Positions 37,002 through 46,731 are shown, numbered from the stretch's first letter. The stretch is 64,000 nucleotides of DNA from Micromonospora tarapacensis (GCF_019697375.1 NZ_JAHCDI010000004.1:5071324-5135323); one strand, 5' to 3'. Program-made: numbers and translations. The notes: a model not told the origin generated them from the sequence alone.

Positions 37002-38107
37002 GCACCGGGGAGTTCAGCGGGGTCGACCACGACCTGCTCGCCGACTACCTCGGCGGCGCGCTGGACGGCACCCCGGAGCAGGGGGGGGTCGCTCGGCTCG
37101 TCGCGCAGGACCCGGCCTGGGCACAGGCCCATGCCCTGCTGGCCCCGGCCCTCGACGGCGTTCGTGCCGAACTGGCCGAATGGGGTGCGCCGGCAGCGGA
37201 GCTGCCGGCGGAGATCGCCGACCGGATCCGCACCGCCCTCACCGCCGATCTTCCCGCCGCCGCCAACGCCAACGCCGCCGGCACGGATGATCACCCTACG
37301 GTCGGCGGCCCGGAAGTGGCCGCTCCGTCCCGCCTGGTGACCGCGGCGGCGGGCATCACGGGTGACGCCGACGAACCGGAGGCGGCGGGCGGGAAGGTGG
37401 CCGCCGTACCGCCCCAACCGCTGCGTGGATCCCGGCGACCCGGTGGCACGCCGCGTCCCGGGCAGGAGCGGAGCGTCCCGTCCCGGCCGGGCCGGCGGCG
37501 ACGCTGGGCCCGGCTCGCCGGTCCGGTCGCGCTCGCCGCCGCCACGGTGGTCGGGTTGGGTGCCCTCCAGCTGTCCCGGCCCGACCAGGGCGACGAAGCG
37601 GCGACCGGCACCGCGCTCAACGATCGGGGCGCCAGTCCGGTCGTGCCGCACGGGTATCTGCCGCAGGAGTCGGCGACCGATGCGGCGACCGGACGTGCCC
37701 CCGCTGCGGCCCGACCTTCCTTCCGGATCGTCGACGCGCCGCAGCGCAGCGGTACCGACTACACGCCGGAGGCGCTGCTGGGGGCCGTGCCACCGATCAG
37801 GCAGTTCTCCACGGGCACCGAACCGGAGGCCGGCGGGCAGAGCGAGGAGCGGCTGCCCGGCCCCGGCGACCTGACCCGGCTCGGCGACCAGAGGGCGTTG
37901 AACGCCTGCCTCGCCGAGATCGGCGCCGAGCACGGCGGCGGGCCACTGGCGTTCGAGGTGATCGACTACGCCCGCTTCCAGGGGCTTCCGGCACTGGTCG
38001 TACGCTTCACCGACGTCTCCGGTGGGCAGTGGGCGTGGGTCAGCGGGCCCGAGTGCGGTGTCCCCGGGTCCGGCTCGGACCCCCGTTACCGCACGCGGGT
38101 AGGGTGA
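36998..38107 (+). CDS. Probable membrane-anchored anti-sigma factor for the SigM-like protein
   Basis: 369 residues. A cytoplasmic N-terminal domain of about 165 residues (VDHDLLADYLGGALDGTPEQ), one membrane helix (ARLAGPVALAAATVVGLGAL near 172-191), and an outside part (about 195-369) of which the end (LNACLAEIG, VIDYARFQGLPALVVRF) is conserved-looking. AGGAGGA precedes the GTG by four bases. The 4-base overlap with sigM suggests coupled synthesis, the usual pattern for sigma/anti-sigma pairs. No HxxxCxxC zinc motif is visible in the N-terminus, so the pairing is inferred from position and topology. Confidence 0.7.
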   Translation: MSTGEFSGVDHDLLADYLGGALDGTPEQGGVARLVAQDPAWAQAHALLAPALDGVRAELAEWGAPAAELPAEIADRIRTALTADLPAAANANAAGTDDHPTVGGPEVAAPSRLVTAAAGITGDADEPEAAGGKVAAVPPQPLRGSRRPGGTPRPGQERSVPSRPGRRRRWARLAGPVALAAATVVGLGALQLSRPDQGDEAATGTALNDRGASPVVPHGYLPQESATDAATGRAPAAARPSFRIVDAPQRSGTDYTPEALLGAVPPIRQFSTGTEPEAGGQSEERLPGPGDLTRLGDQRALNACLAEIGAEHGGGPLAFEVIDYARFQGLPALVVRFTDVSGGQWAWVSGPECGVPGSGSDPRYRTRVG

Positions 38108-38168
38108 ATCAACGCCGCACCGGACGTTTGACCGTCCACGTGACGTGACCCACCGGATGACCTGCTCG

Positions 38169-38195
38169 GGAATTCCCGCTTCGTACGATGACGTT
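38169..38195 (+). promoter_or_regulatory. Candidate sigma-R/ECF-type promoter of trxBA
   Basis: GGAAT (38169-38173) and GTT (38193-38195) with 19 bases between, close to the GGAAT-N18/19-GTT pattern of sigma-R, which drives trxBA in Streptomyces under thiol stress. It lies about 90 bases before the trxB start. Confidence 0.45.
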
Positions 38196-38283
38196 CTGCA
38201 CATCAGTTGCCGCCGCGTCGGCACTCGGATCGGCATCGGCAGATACGCCGGTGAACGACAGTCAACACGATTGGGAGACGGCA

Positions 38284-39234
38284 GTGGACGAGGTCCGCAA
38301 CCTGGTCATCATCGGCTCCGGGCCGGCCGGCTACACCGCGGCGGTGTACGCGGCGCGCGCCAACCTCAACCCACTGGTCATCGAGGGCGTGCAGTCCGGC
38401 GGCGCGCTGATGACCACCACCGAGGTGGAGAACTTCCCCGGTTTCGCGGACGGCATCCTCGGTCCCGAGCTGATGGACAACATGCGCAAGCAGGCCGAGC
38501 GGTTCGGTGCCGAGTTCCTGACCGACGACGTCACCCGGGTCGAGTTGGCCGACACCGGCCACCCGGGCACGGTGAGCACCGTCTGGGTCGGCGAGAACGC
38601 CCACCGGGCCCGGGCGGTCATCCTCGCCACCGGTTCCGCCTGGCGTCCGCTCGGCGTCCCCGGCGAGCAGGAGTACCTCGGCCACGGCGTCTCCTCCTGC
38701 GCCACCTGCGACGGCTTCTTCTTCCGCAACCAGCACATCGTGGTCGTCGGTGGCGGTGACTCGGCGATGGAGGAGGCCAGCTTCCTGACCCGCTTCGCCG
38801 ACTCGGTGACCATCATCCACCGTCGGGACTCGTTCCGGGCAAGCAAGATCATGGCTGAGCGGGCGCTGGGCAACGACAAGATCAAGGTCGAGTGGAACAC
38901 CGTGGTCGAGGAGGTGCTCGGCGCGGACGGCAAGGTCTCCGGCGTACGGGTGCGTAACGTCCACACCGGCGAGGCCAAGGTCCTCGACGTCACCGGCGTG
39001 TTCGTGGCGATCGGCCACGACCCGCGCAGCGAGCTGTTCCGCGGGCAGGTGGAGATGGACGACGAGGGCTACGTGAAGGTCGAGGCGCCGAGCACCCGGA
39101 CCAGCATCCCCGGCGTCTTCGCCGCCGGAGACCTGGTCGACCACACGTACCGGCAGGCCATCACGGCGGCCGGCACCGGCTGCGCGGCCGCCCTGGACGC
39201 GGAGCGCTTCATCGCCACCCTGCCCAGGAGCTGA
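38284..39234 (+). CDS. trxB: Thioredoxin reductase
   Basis: 316 residues. FAD site [20 protein letters not shown], redox motif [11 protein letters not shown] (CxxC), NADPH site [17 protein letters not shown] and HRRDSF, then the FAD-ending [20 protein letters not shown] are all present. It passes electrons from NADPH to thioredoxin. GTG at 38284 with GGGAG about six bases upstream gives the usual start; the frame is open to 38188. It is followed by trxA 30 bases later. Confidence 0.95.
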   Translation: MDEVRNLVIIGSGPAGYTAAVYAARANLNPLVIEGVQSGGALMTTTEVENFPGFADGILGPELMDNMRKQAERFGAEFLTDDVTRVELADTGHPGTVSTVWVGENAHRARAVILATGSAWRPLGVPGEQEYLGHGVSSCATCDGFFFRNQHIVVVGGGDSAMEEASFLTRFADSVTIIHRRDSFRASKIMAERALGNDKIKVEWNTVVEEVLGADGKVSGVRVRNVHTGEAKVLDVTGVFVAIGHDPRSELFRGQVEMDDEGYVKVEAPSTRTSIPGVFAAGDLVDHTYRQAITAAGTGCAAALDAERFIATLPRS

Positions 39235-39264
39235 ACCAACACATCGGAGGAGGAGGGGTCAACA

Positions 39265-39588
39265 GTGGGAGCAACCAAGTCGGTCACCGACGCGAGTTTC
39301 GCCGTCGACGTGCTGAAGTCCGACAAGCCGGTCCTGGTGGATTTCTGGGCTGAATGGTGCGGCCCGTGCCGCAAGGTGTCGCCGCTGCTGGAGGAGATCG
39401 CCGGCGAGATGGGCGACCAGGTCAGCATCGTCAAGCTCAACATCGACGAGAACCCGGAGACCGCCCGGACGTACCGGGTGATGTCGGTGCCCACCCTCAC
39501 CGTGTTCAAGAACGGCGAACCGGTGCAGTCGATCGCGGGTGCCAAGCCCAAGGGCGAACTGCTCAAGCTGATCGAATCGGCGCTCTGA
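39265..39588 (+). CDS. trxA: Thioredoxin
   Basis: 107 residues, standard size. Active site VLVDFWAEWCGPCRKVSPLL with WCGPC, and the cis-Pro loop MSVPTLTVFKNGE. It reduces protein disulfides, with TrxB as donor. GTG at 39265 has a run of GGAGGAGGAGGGG six bases upstream, an unusually strong site. It is in an operon with trxB and ends at a canonical terminator. Confidence 0.96.
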   Translation: MGATKSVTDASFAVDVLKSDKPVLVDFWAEWCGPCRKVSPLLEEIAGEMGDQVSIVKLNIDENPETARTYRVMSVPTLTVFKNGEPVQSIAGAKPKGELLKLIESAL

Positions 39589-39608
39589 CCCCAGCGACAC
39601 CGTCGCCG

Positions 39609-39652
39609 CCGACCCCGTGCCAGGCATACCGGCACGGGTCGGCGCGTTTTTC
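39609..39652 (+). terminator. Intrinsic terminator of trxBA
   Basis: Arms CCGACCCCGTGCC (39609-39621) and GGCACGGGTCGG (39631-39642), followed by GCGTTTTT. Stem with one bulge and a T-run, a classic rho-independent terminator. Confidence 0.85.
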
Positions 39653-39797
39653 CCCGCCCGCCACTCCTGCGGATCGCCCAGCGCATAACCTCGAACCCGG
39701 GGGCGCCGGACGCCGGTGACCACCCGGTCCCGCAAACGGCGCCCGCACGCCGTCGACGGGCCCGGCCAGCCACCGACCGTGCAGAGGGGGTCGTGCG

Positions 39798-40964
39798 GTG
39801 CGTCCGATCCGTCCCGGTGACCGGGGACCCGCAGTGACCGAGATCCGCGCGGTGCTCACCGGTCTCGACCTCCTGTCCAAGACGAGCGGCCCGTACAGCG
39901 ACGAGTTCGACGCGGCCACCGAGCGGGCCGTACGCGCGTTCCAGCAGTCCAGAGGGCTCAGCGTCGACGGCCGGGTCGGCGCCGAGACCTGGCGCGCGCT
40001 CGACGCCGCCCGCTGGCGCCTGGGCGCCCGCACCCTCTACCACGCGGTACCGGTCCCGCTCACCGGCGAGGACGTCCGGTCGCTGCAGGAACGGCTGCTG
40101 GAGATGGGGTACGACGTCGGTCGCGCCGACGCCATCTACGGCATCCGCACCTCCCGTGCGGTCGCCCAGTTCCAGCGCGAGGTGGGGCTCGCCCCCGACG
40201 GCACCTGCGGCCCGTACACCATGGGTGCGCTGCGCCGGCTGGGCCGCAAGGTGGTCGGCGGCCGGCCGCAGTGGCTGCGCGAGTCCGACGCCATCCGGCA
40301 GTCCGGCCCGACCCTGGTCGGTCGGACGGTGGTCATCGACCCCGGTCACGGCGGCACCGACCCGGGGGTCGTGGTGCCGGACGGGCCGCTGCGCTGGACG
40401 GAGGCCGACCTGGTACACGACCTGGCCAGCCGGCTCGAGGGGCGGCTCGCCGCGTCCGGCGTGCGGGTGCAACTGACCCGCGGACCGTCACCGGCGACCT
40501 GCCTGCCCGACATCGACCGGGCGCAACTGGCCAACTCCCTCGGTGCCGACGTGTTCGTCTCGCTGCACACCGACCAGCACGCCAACCCGTCCGCGGAGGG
40601 GGTCGCGACGTACCACTACGGCACCGACAACGGGGTGACCTCGGCGACCGGCGAGCGACTTGCCGGCCTGGTGCAACGGGAGATCGTCGCGCGTACCGGG
40701 CTGCGGGACTGCCGTACCCACGCGAAGTCCTGGGATCTGCTCCGGATCACCCGGATGCCGGCGGTACGCGTCGAGATCGGTTACCTCACCTCGCCGAGCG
40801 ACCGGGAGCGGCTGGTCGATCCCCGGTTCCGGGACAAGCTGGTCGAGGCGATCGTGGCCGCGGTGCAGCGGATGTACCTGCCGGTGGAACGCGACGTACC
40901 CACCGGCTCGATCGACGTGAGCGAGCTGCGGGCGGCAGTCGCCGCGGGCACCGTGGTCGACTGA
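39798..40964 (+). CDS. N-acetylmuramoyl-L-alanine amidase-like protein (CwlM type)
   Basis: 388 residues. Two peptidoglycan-binding-1 domains (about 8-75 and 85-150; AVRAFQQSRGLSVDGRVGAE and AVAQFQREVGLAPDGTCGP), then an amidase_3 domain (about 175-365) with VVIDPGHGGTDPG, WTEADLVHDL, VFVSLHTDQHAN and RVEIGYLTS, so the zinc ligands His, Glu, His and the catalytic Glu are all present. There is no signal peptide. In mycobacteria the homolog CwlM sits here next to trxC and regulates MurA rather than cutting wall, so a cytoplasmic regulatory role is possible. GTG at 39798 has AGAGGGGG upstream. Confidence 0.87.
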   Translation: MRPIRPGDRGPAVTEIRAVLTGLDLLSKTSGPYSDEFDAATERAVRAFQQSRGLSVDGRVGAETWRALDAARWRLGARTLYHAVPVPLTGEDVRSLQERLLEMGYDVGRADAIYGIRTSRAVAQFQREVGLAPDGTCGPYTMGALRRLGRKVVGGRPQWLRESDAIRQSGPTLVGRTVVIDPGHGGTDPGVVVPDGPLRWTEADLVHDLASRLEGRLAASGVRVQLTRGPSPATCLPDIDRAQLANSLGADVFVSLHTDQHANPSAEGVATYHYGTDNGVTSATGERLAGLVQREIVARTGLRDCRTHAKSWDLLRITRMPAVRVEIGYLTSPSDRERLVDPRFRDKLVEAIVAAVQRMYLPVERDVPTGSIDVSELRAAVAAGTVVD

Positions 40965-40970
40965 ACGGCT

Positions 40971-40989
40971 CGCCGACCGGCGGTCGGCG
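40971..40989. terminator. Hairpin between the amidase and GNAT genes
   Basis: CGCCGACC (40971-40978) and GGTCGGCG (40982-40989) form an 8-bp stem with a 3-base loop between two convergent genes. Confidence 0.5.
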
Positions 40990-41000
40990 GTCGGGCCGGC

Positions 41001-41663
41001 TCAGCCGGCGGATCGGGTGGCCGGGGTCGGGCGGACCGGGCGCAGCAGCGACTCGGGGCTCATCGAGCCGAGCAGCTTCTCCAACGCGTACTCGACGTCG
41101 GACTTCCAGCTCAACGCCGTCCGCAGTTCCAGCCGCAGGCGGGGGAAGCGCGGATGCGGGCGGACCGTCTTGAAGCCCACCGAGAGGAAGAAGTCGGCAG
41201 GGGCGACGCAGGCCCCGGCGGGATCGGCGTCGTCGCCGAACTTCGCGTCGCCGAACGCCTCGATCGCCTTGATCCCCCGCTTGGTCAGATCCCGGGCCAC
41301 CCCCTGGACCAGCATCCGGCCGAGCCCACCACCGGAGAACGCGGGCACCACGTTCGCGGTCATCAGCAGCGCCGCGTCGGCGGAGACCGGCGAGGTCGGG
41401 AACGCCATCGAGCGGGGCACGTAGGCCGGCGGAGCGTACATGACGAAGCCGGCCGGCAGGCCGTCGACGTAGACCAGCTTGCCGCAGGAACCCCATTCCA
41501 GCAGGGTCTGCGACACCCACGCCTCCTTCTCCAGCCCGGGGTCGCCGACGGCGCAGGCCCGATCGGCGGAAACCGGATCAAGCTCCCAGTAGACGCACTG
41601 CCGGCAGGGACGGGGCAGGTCCTCCAGGGTGTCCAGGGTCAGGCTGACCAGACGTCGCGACAT
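41001..41663 (-). CDS. GNAT-family acetyltransferase
   Basis: 220 residues. An N-terminal CRQCVYWELDP with a CxxC, then GKLVYVDGLPAGFVMYAPPA, and the acetyl-CoA loop SGGGLGRMLVQGVARDLTKR near 110-130. A C-terminal tail SPESLLRPVRP follows. The substrate is unknown. It is a constant neighbour of the amidase and par genes in actinobacteria (recalled; position of Rv3916c). The ATG at 41663 is the standard start. Confidence 0.75.
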   Translation of the reverse strand: MSRRLVSLTLDTLEDLPRPCRQCVYWELDPVSADRACAVGDPGLEKEAWVSQTLLEWGSCGKLVYVDGLPAGFVMYAPPAYVPRSMAFPTSPVSADAALLMTANVVPAFSGGGLGRMLVQGVARDLTKRGIKAIEAFGDAKFGDDADPAGACVAPADFFLSVGFKTVRPHPRFPRLRLELRTALSWKSDVEYALEKLLGSMSPESLLRPVRPTPATRSAG

Positions 41664-42037
41664 TGACGCTTCCCCACACTAGGCTCGGAGGTGGGACCGG
41701 CCCACGCGGCATCGCCGCGCGAACGGCTCAACCGGCACCGGCCGCACGAGCGGCCTCAACCGGCACCGGCCGCACGAGCGGCCCAGACGGCACCGCCGCA
41801 TTCCTGCCCCCCGACGAGCGATCGTACGCCGCCGATCGGCGGCGCGGGAGAGGACGCACGAACGTCCACCTCAGGAGCGCTCGCCACCGGTCCGGCATGT
41901 GGACGTGCGAATAATCAGGGGCTCCTCGGGTGACGTGGGGCGGCTAGGATCGACACTCGGCGCGCCGTGCCGCCATGGTCGCCGGTGTGCGGGGTACCCG
42001 GCACGGTAGCCGTCCGAGCAGCCATCGAGGTGATGTG
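41664..42037. other. Divergent gap between GNAT and aminotransferase genes, with a 28-base direct repeat
   Basis: About 370 bases with no clear gene. Two tandem copies of a 27-base sequence starting TCAACCGGCACCGGCC (41728-41754 and 41756-41782) have a period of 28. Both flanking genes read outward, so promoters are expected here. The repeat has no visible role. Confidence 0.6.
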
Positions 42038-43351
42038 ATGACCGGCACGACACTCGACGACTACACCGACCGGTACGCCCGCCGGGTGCGCGGAATGACC
42101 GCCTCCGAGATCAGGGCGCTGTTCGCGGTCGCCAGCCGGCCGGAGGTGGTGTCGCTCGCGGGCGGTGCTCCGTACATCGCCGCGCTGCCGCTGGACGCCG
42201 TCGGCGAGATGCTCGGCCGGCTCGGTGCCGAGCACGGGACCACCACGCTGCAGTACGGCATCGGGCAGGGAACCCTGGAGCTGCGGGAGCGGATCTGCGA
42301 GGTGATGGCCCTCTCCGGCATCGACGCGTCCTGCGGCGCCTCGCCGGAGGACGTGGTGGTGACCGTCGGCGGGCAGCAGGCGCTCGACCTGATCGCCCGG
42401 CTCTTCCTCGACCCGGGCGATGTGGTGCTCGCCGAGGGGCCGACCTACGTCGGTGCGCTCGGCGTGTTCCAGGCCGCCCAGGCGCAGGTCGTGCACGTTC
42501 CGATGGACGACGACGGCCTGATCCCGGAGGCGCTGGAGACCGCCATTGCCGATCAGGCCCGCGCCGGGCGGCGGGTCAAGTTCCTCTACACCATCCCCAC
42601 CTACCAGAACCCGGCCGGCGTGACGCTGACCGAGGAGCGGCGGGAGCGGGTGCTCGACATCTGCGAACGCGCCGGCCTGCTGGTGGTCGAGGACGATCCG
42701 TACGGCCAGCTGGGCTTCGAGAGCGAGGCGCCGGCGCCGCTGCGGGCGAGGCGCCGCGACGGCGTCTTCTACCTCAGCACCTTCTCCAAGACCTTTGCCC
42801 CCGGACTGCGCGTCGGGTGGATCCTCGCGCCGCACGCCGTACGCGAAAAGCTGGTGATCGCCAGCGAGGCGCAGATCCTGTGCCCCAGCGCGTACGCCCA
42901 AGCCGCCGTGACCACCTACCTCAGCAGCATGCCATGGCGTGAGCAGTTGAAGATCTACCGGGAGGTCTACCGGGAGCGGCGGGATGCGATGCTCACCGCG
43001 CTGGAGGATCTGATGCCGGCGGGGACCAGGTGGACCGTTCCCGGCGGCGGGCTCTTCGTCTGGGCGACACTGCCGGACGGGCTGGACTCGAAGGCGATGA
43101 TGCCCCGGGCCATCGCCGCACGGGTCGCGTACGTCCCTGGGACGGGCTTCTACGCCGACGGGAGTGGCAACGGTCACATCCGGCTCAACTTCTCGTTCCC
43201 CCCGCCCGAACGGATCCGGGAAGGCGTCCGCCGGCTGGCCAGCGTCATGGAACAGGACATCGCCATGCGGCGGGTTTTCGGCGCGGTCGGTGGGCCCGGC
43301 ACCCGACGCGGGCGGGCCGGCTCGGACGCACCGGGTCCCGACTTGGCATGA
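42038..43351 (+). CDS. PLP-dependent class I/II aminotransferase
   Basis: 437 residues. VSLAGGAPYIAALPLDAVGE and LQYGIGQGTLELRERI at the N-terminus, VVTVGGQQALDLIARL, the PLP Lys in STFSKTFAPGLRVGWI, and PTYQNPAGVTL. It resembles the 2-aminoadipate or alpha-amino-acid aminotransferase group related to the MocR effector domain, but lacks a DNA-binding domain, so it should be an enzyme. ATG 42038 is preceded by GAGG about seven bases away. It overlaps the next gene (ATGA), so they are likely coupled. Confidence 0.82.
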   Translation: MTGTTLDDYTDRYARRVRGMTASEIRALFAVASRPEVVSLAGGAPYIAALPLDAVGEMLGRLGAEHGTTTLQYGIGQGTLELRERICEVMALSGIDASCGASPEDVVVTVGGQQALDLIARLFLDPGDVVLAEGPTYVGALGVFQAAQAQVVHVPMDDDGLIPEALETAIADQARAGRRVKFLYTIPTYQNPAGVTLTEERRERVLDICERAGLLVVEDDPYGQLGFESEAPAPLRARRRDGVFYLSTFSKTFAPGLRVGWILAPHAVREKLVIASEAQILCPSAYAQAAVTTYLSSMPWREQLKIYREVYRERRDAMLTALEDLMPAGTRWTVPGGGLFVWATLPDGLDSKAMMPRAIAARVAYVPGTGFYADGSGNGHIRLNFSFPPPERIREGVRRLASVMEQDIAMRRVFGAVGGPGTRRGRAGSDAPGPDLA

Positions 43352-44349
43352 TGCCCGGCATGGGTGTCACCGCTGCCGAAGAAGGCTTCGTGTCCGGTCC
43401 CGCCACCACCGACCTCCATGTGCTCGTGCTCGCCGGTGGTCTGTCATACGAACGTGACGTGTCGCTGCGCTCCGGCCGCCGGGTGCTCGACGCGCTGCGT
43501 GCCGTCGGGATGGAGGCCGAGTTGCGCGACGCCGACGTCGCCCTCCTTCCGGCGCTGACCGCCGATCCACCCGACGCCGTGGTGATCGCCCTGCACGGCG
43601 CCACCGGCGAGGACGGCTCGCTGCGCGGAGTGCTCGACCTCTGCGGCGTGCAGTACGTCGGATGTGATGCCCGGGCCTCCCGCCTGGCCTGGGACAAGCC
43701 CTCGGCGAAGGCGGTGCTGCGCGAGGCGGGCATCGCCACCCCGGACTGGGTCGCTCTGCCGCACGACCGGTTCAGCGAGCTGGGGGCGGTCGCCGTACTG
43801 GACCGAATCGTGGACCGGCTGGGGCTGCCTCTGATGGTGAAGCCCGCGCAGGGCGGTTCCGGCCTCGGCGCCGCCGTGGTCCGGGATGCGGCGTCGCTGC
43901 CGGCAGCCATGGTCGGTTGTTTCGCGTACGACTCGACCGCACTCGTCGAGCGGTACGTGCCCGGCATGGACGTGGCGGTCTCCGTCATCGACCTGGGCGA
44001 CGGTCCGCAGGCGCTGCCTCCGGTCGAGATCGTGCCACGCAACGGGCTGTACGACTACGCCGCCCGCTACACCGCCGGCCGGACCACCTGGCACACGCCG
44101 GCCCGCCTGGAGCCCGCGGTGGCCGAGTCGGTGGCACAGGTCGCGCTGGCCGCCCACAGCGCGCTCGGCCTGCGTGACCTCAGCCGGGTCGATCTGATCG
44201 TCGACTCGACCGGTCGGCCGAACGTCCTCGAGGTCAACGTCTCGCCCGGAATGACCGAGACGTCGCTGCTGCCGCTCGCGGTGCAGGCGTCCGGTCTCGA
44301 CTTCGGGCAGGTGATGGGCGGCTTGGTCGCCCGCGCCGCCGCTCGCTGA
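43348..44349 (+). CDS. D-alanine-D-alanine ligase-family ATP-grasp protein
   Basis: About 333 residues. An N-terminal domain VLVLAGGLSYERDVSLRSGR, a DGSLRGVLDL motif, ATP-grasp segments PLMVKPAQGGSGLGA and the C-terminal VDLIVDSTGRPNVLEVNVSPGMTE, the D-Ala-D-Ala ligase layout. It joins two amino acids, D-Ala or another, with ATP. This copy lies next to an aminotransferase, so it might be a dedicated dipeptide ligase rather than the main Ddl; that is inference. The start is ATG 43348, overlapping the preceding stop; ATG 43360 or GTG 43390 are alternatives. Confidence 0.78.
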   Translation: MMPGMGVTAAEEGFVSGPATTDLHVLVLAGGLSYERDVSLRSGRRVLDALRAVGMEAELRDADVALLPALTADPPDAVVIALHGATGEDGSLRGVLDLCGVQYVGCDARASRLAWDKPSAKAVLREAGIATPDWVALPHDRFSELGAVAVLDRIVDRLGLPLMVKPAQGGSGLGAAVVRDAASLPAAMVGCFAYDSTALVERYVPGMDVAVSVIDLGDGPQALPPVEIVPRNGLYDYAARYTAGRTTWHTPARLEPAVAESVAQVALAAHSALGLRDLSRVDLIVDSTGRPNVLEVNVSPGMTETSLLPLAVQASGLDFGQVMGGLVARAAAR

Positions 44350-44548
44350 CCGGGCCCGCCTTTGTCGAGCCGACGCGGCTCCGCACGCCGGTCTACGCGG
44401 ATTACCCGAGCGGTCTCTGCCGGCTCGACCCGGCGGTAGGGGCCGGGCAGGTAACCCGGCCGGCCGGTCGAGCCCGCCTCCTACCCAGGACCCGCCCGGC
44501 TCGGTCCGCTGCCCGCCCAGCTCGGTCGGCTGAGCGGGCAGCCGGCGC

Positions 44549-45634
44549 TCAGGTGGCGTTCGGCCTGCCGGCCGGGCCGGCAGGGTCGCCGGGCTCGCCC
44601 ACCGGCAGACCGGCATCGCCCGGCGGATCCGCCGCCGGTCCCGGGCCTTCGGTCCGCGGACCGGGCTCACCAGCAGCAGACCTCTGGACCTGTTCCGTGT
44701 CAGGCGGATTCGCGTCGAGGGCTTCGCTTCTCCGGTTGCTGTTGGCGGATTCCTGCTCCGCGCCCGGCGTGCCGAGCGTCGCCTGACTCGTGGGCCGGGG
44801 CCGAGCGGAGGCATCCGTGGCAGCTTCCTCCCGCTGCCCGGCAGGCGCCGTCGGCTCCGGGTCGCTGTCCGAGACCGGCGCCCCATTTTCGGTCTGGGTG
44901 GGCTGCGTTCCGCTAGCCGGAACATCGGGTGGTTCGGCCGTCTCCCCGATGGCGTCCAGGAGCGACCCGCCCTCGGTCGGCTCCTTCCGGCCGGGCGCGG
45001 CCGACTGGGCGGCGATGCTGGACGGGGCCTGCCACTGGATGCGGGGCGGTTCGGCGAGTGGGCGTCCACCAAATTCGGCAAGCCAGGCCGCAACGAGTGC
45101 GAGGTTCTCCCGCCACCGGTCTTCGGAGATGGGCGGCAGGATCGAGTCCCAGAGGGACAGGAAGGTGCCCCGGAGTTGAAGCCGTCCGTACGGCCGGGCG
45201 AGGAACCACATGTGGAGATGAGCCGACCCATCACCCCAGCGGTTGACGTGCACTCGGGCCACCCCGTCGAGTGAACGGATCGCCCGTTCGAGCCGTACCG
45301 TCATCACACCCAACTCGGCGGCGAGCAGGTTCGGCAGGTCGCCAAGATCCAGGTGTGAACGGGACTCCAGGATGAGAACCATCGGCAGGCCGGTGGGACG
45401 GTCCATGGCTCGCACCCGCCACCGCTCGCCGACCCAGATGTAGGCCTCGTCGGGTGCCTGACAGGCGGTGCATTCCCGGTGGGCCTCGCCCTTTCGGGGC
45501 GGTTCGACCGGGACCGGATCGGCGAGCTGCTTGACCCGCAGGTCGCCCTCGAAGGGAAACGACGGCCACTGAGTGAAGTCCGGTATTGAGGGAGGGGTGT
45601 CGCGCACGACGCTGACCCTAACCGAGTCGGGCAC
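44549..45634 (-). CDS. HIT-like conserved protein with a disordered C-terminal tail
   Basis: About 361 residues. The first 220 are folded: FTQWPSFPFEGDLRVK, ECTACQAPDEAYIWVGERWR (CxxC) and VNRWGDGSAHLHMWFLARP, which resembles the HIT H-x-H motif with the third His missing. The rest is low complexity (Pro, Ala, Glu, Ser, Gly). No catalytic role is proved. GTG at 45634 has AGGGA about five bases upstream. The frame is open to 45793, but that extension would start inside a parS site and spans a DnaA box, so I reject it. The start remains uncertain. Confidence 0.65.
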   Translation of the reverse strand: MPDSVRVSVVRDTPPSIPDFTQWPSFPFEGDLRVKQLADPVPVEPPRKGEAHRECTACQAPDEAYIWVGERWRVRAMDRPTGLPMVLILESRSHLDLGDLPNLLAAELGVMTVRLERAIRSLDGVARVHVNRWGDGSAHLHMWFLARPYGRLQLRGTFLSLWDSILPPISEDRWRENLALVAAWLAEFGGRPLAEPPRIQWQAPSSIAAQSAAPGRKEPTEGGSLLDAIGETAEPPDVPASGTQPTQTENGAPVSDSDPEPTAPAGQREEAATDASARPRPTSQATLGTPGAEQESANSNRRSEALDANPPDTEQVQRSAAGEPGPRTEGPGPAADPPGDAGLPVGEPGDPAGPAGRPNAT

Positions 45635-45785
45635 TGCTGTCCCTACCCGAATCACCTTCGGCTTCGACGGGTGCTCGAATGGCGGGTCAGCGCGAACCCC
45701 ACCGCTCTCCCCAGAGTTATCCACAGGCTGGCGGATACCTCCGCACCGGCCACCATCCCCGGTTCGACAAGGGGTTTCGGTCTCT

Positions 45786-45801
45786 TGTTTCACGTGAAAC
45801 C
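45786..45801. promoter_or_regulatory. parS site 1
   Basis: TGTTTCACGTGAAACC, matching the parS consensus TGTTTCACGTGAAACA at 15 of 16 bases. ParB binds here to build the segregation complex. Confidence 0.93.
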
Positions 45802-46033
45802 ACGCGAGCCTGTGGACAACCGGTGTGGATAACTATCACGCGGCCGGAATCCGCTGCTGGGCCGGTCCCGAAGTCCTCGGTCAAGCCCAGGCGGCGGCCG
45901 ACAAGGGACTCTAGGCAGGGGCCGAGGTCGGCGTCCAGGAGCGTCGCCCGGCGTCGCGGTGGTCCAGGCGTCGCGGTGGCGACCGCTGCCGGACGGAGCA
46001 CCAGACACCCGTGGCACGCCGATCGGACGGCCT

Positions 46034-46049
46034 TGTTTCACGTGAAACG
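46034..46049. promoter_or_regulatory. parS site 2
   Basis: TGTTTCACGTGAAACG, 15 of 16 bases to consensus, with the perfect 14-bp palindrome GTTTCACGTGAAAC. Confidence 0.93.
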
Positions 46050-46686
46050 AGGCGACCTGCCGCACCGCACAATGCAGTGCAGTCATACATGATTCGCCCT
46101 CCGCGTCCGCAGAGAACCCGCCTTTCCCGTCCAGGTGAGAACGCCGCCGCTATCGCCGGGGACCTCGGTGCCCGTCCCATTCTCGGGGGCGTACCCTCCC
46201 GAGCCTGGCAACCTCCGAGTGACGGCGCATCTTCGGCGTTCAACGCGAGGGCTGGCGGACTCGACAGGGTGACCTCTCGGGCCCCTGCATCGAAGCCCTC
46301 GCCGACCGACCGGCCTGCACGGGCCTGGACGGCGATCGGCGGCATCGGTGTCAAGGGCGCCAGTTTTCAGCCGCCGTCGACAGTCGGAGACCGGTCCGGC
46401 TACAACGCCGACATGCGGCCCCGATCTCCGCCTCGCCGGCGCCGCCTGGAGTCGATCTCGGCTCGACCAAGAACGTCGACCCAGGACGTGGGGCGTGCCT
46501 GCCGGAGCTCCGACGGCGCGACGAACCCAGACGAGCCCGGCGACGATGGCGGGTCTCCGCCTGCCTGGGCTCGGCTCCACGAGTTCCAGGAAACACCAGT
46601 GCGACGGACCGTGCGACCGCGACCGCCAGCATCCGGGACCGGCCGTCGCCTCCGGCGCCTGCCGATCACTCCCTCGCACGGAAGCC

Positions 46687-46731
46687 GTGCCCGGTGTGCC
46701 CGTGCCCGGTGTGCCCGTGCCCGGCAACGGT
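46687..46731. repeat. Short 15-base tandem repeat in the parS region
   Basis: CGTGCCCGGTGTGCC occurs twice in tandem and then once partially (CGTGCCCGG). It is in the non-coding stretch upstream of parB. Confidence 0.75.

Noticed and set aside
45635..45793. N-terminal extension of the HIT-like gene to 45793
   Set aside because: It would start inside a parS site and cover a DnaA box; the sequence is not protein-like.
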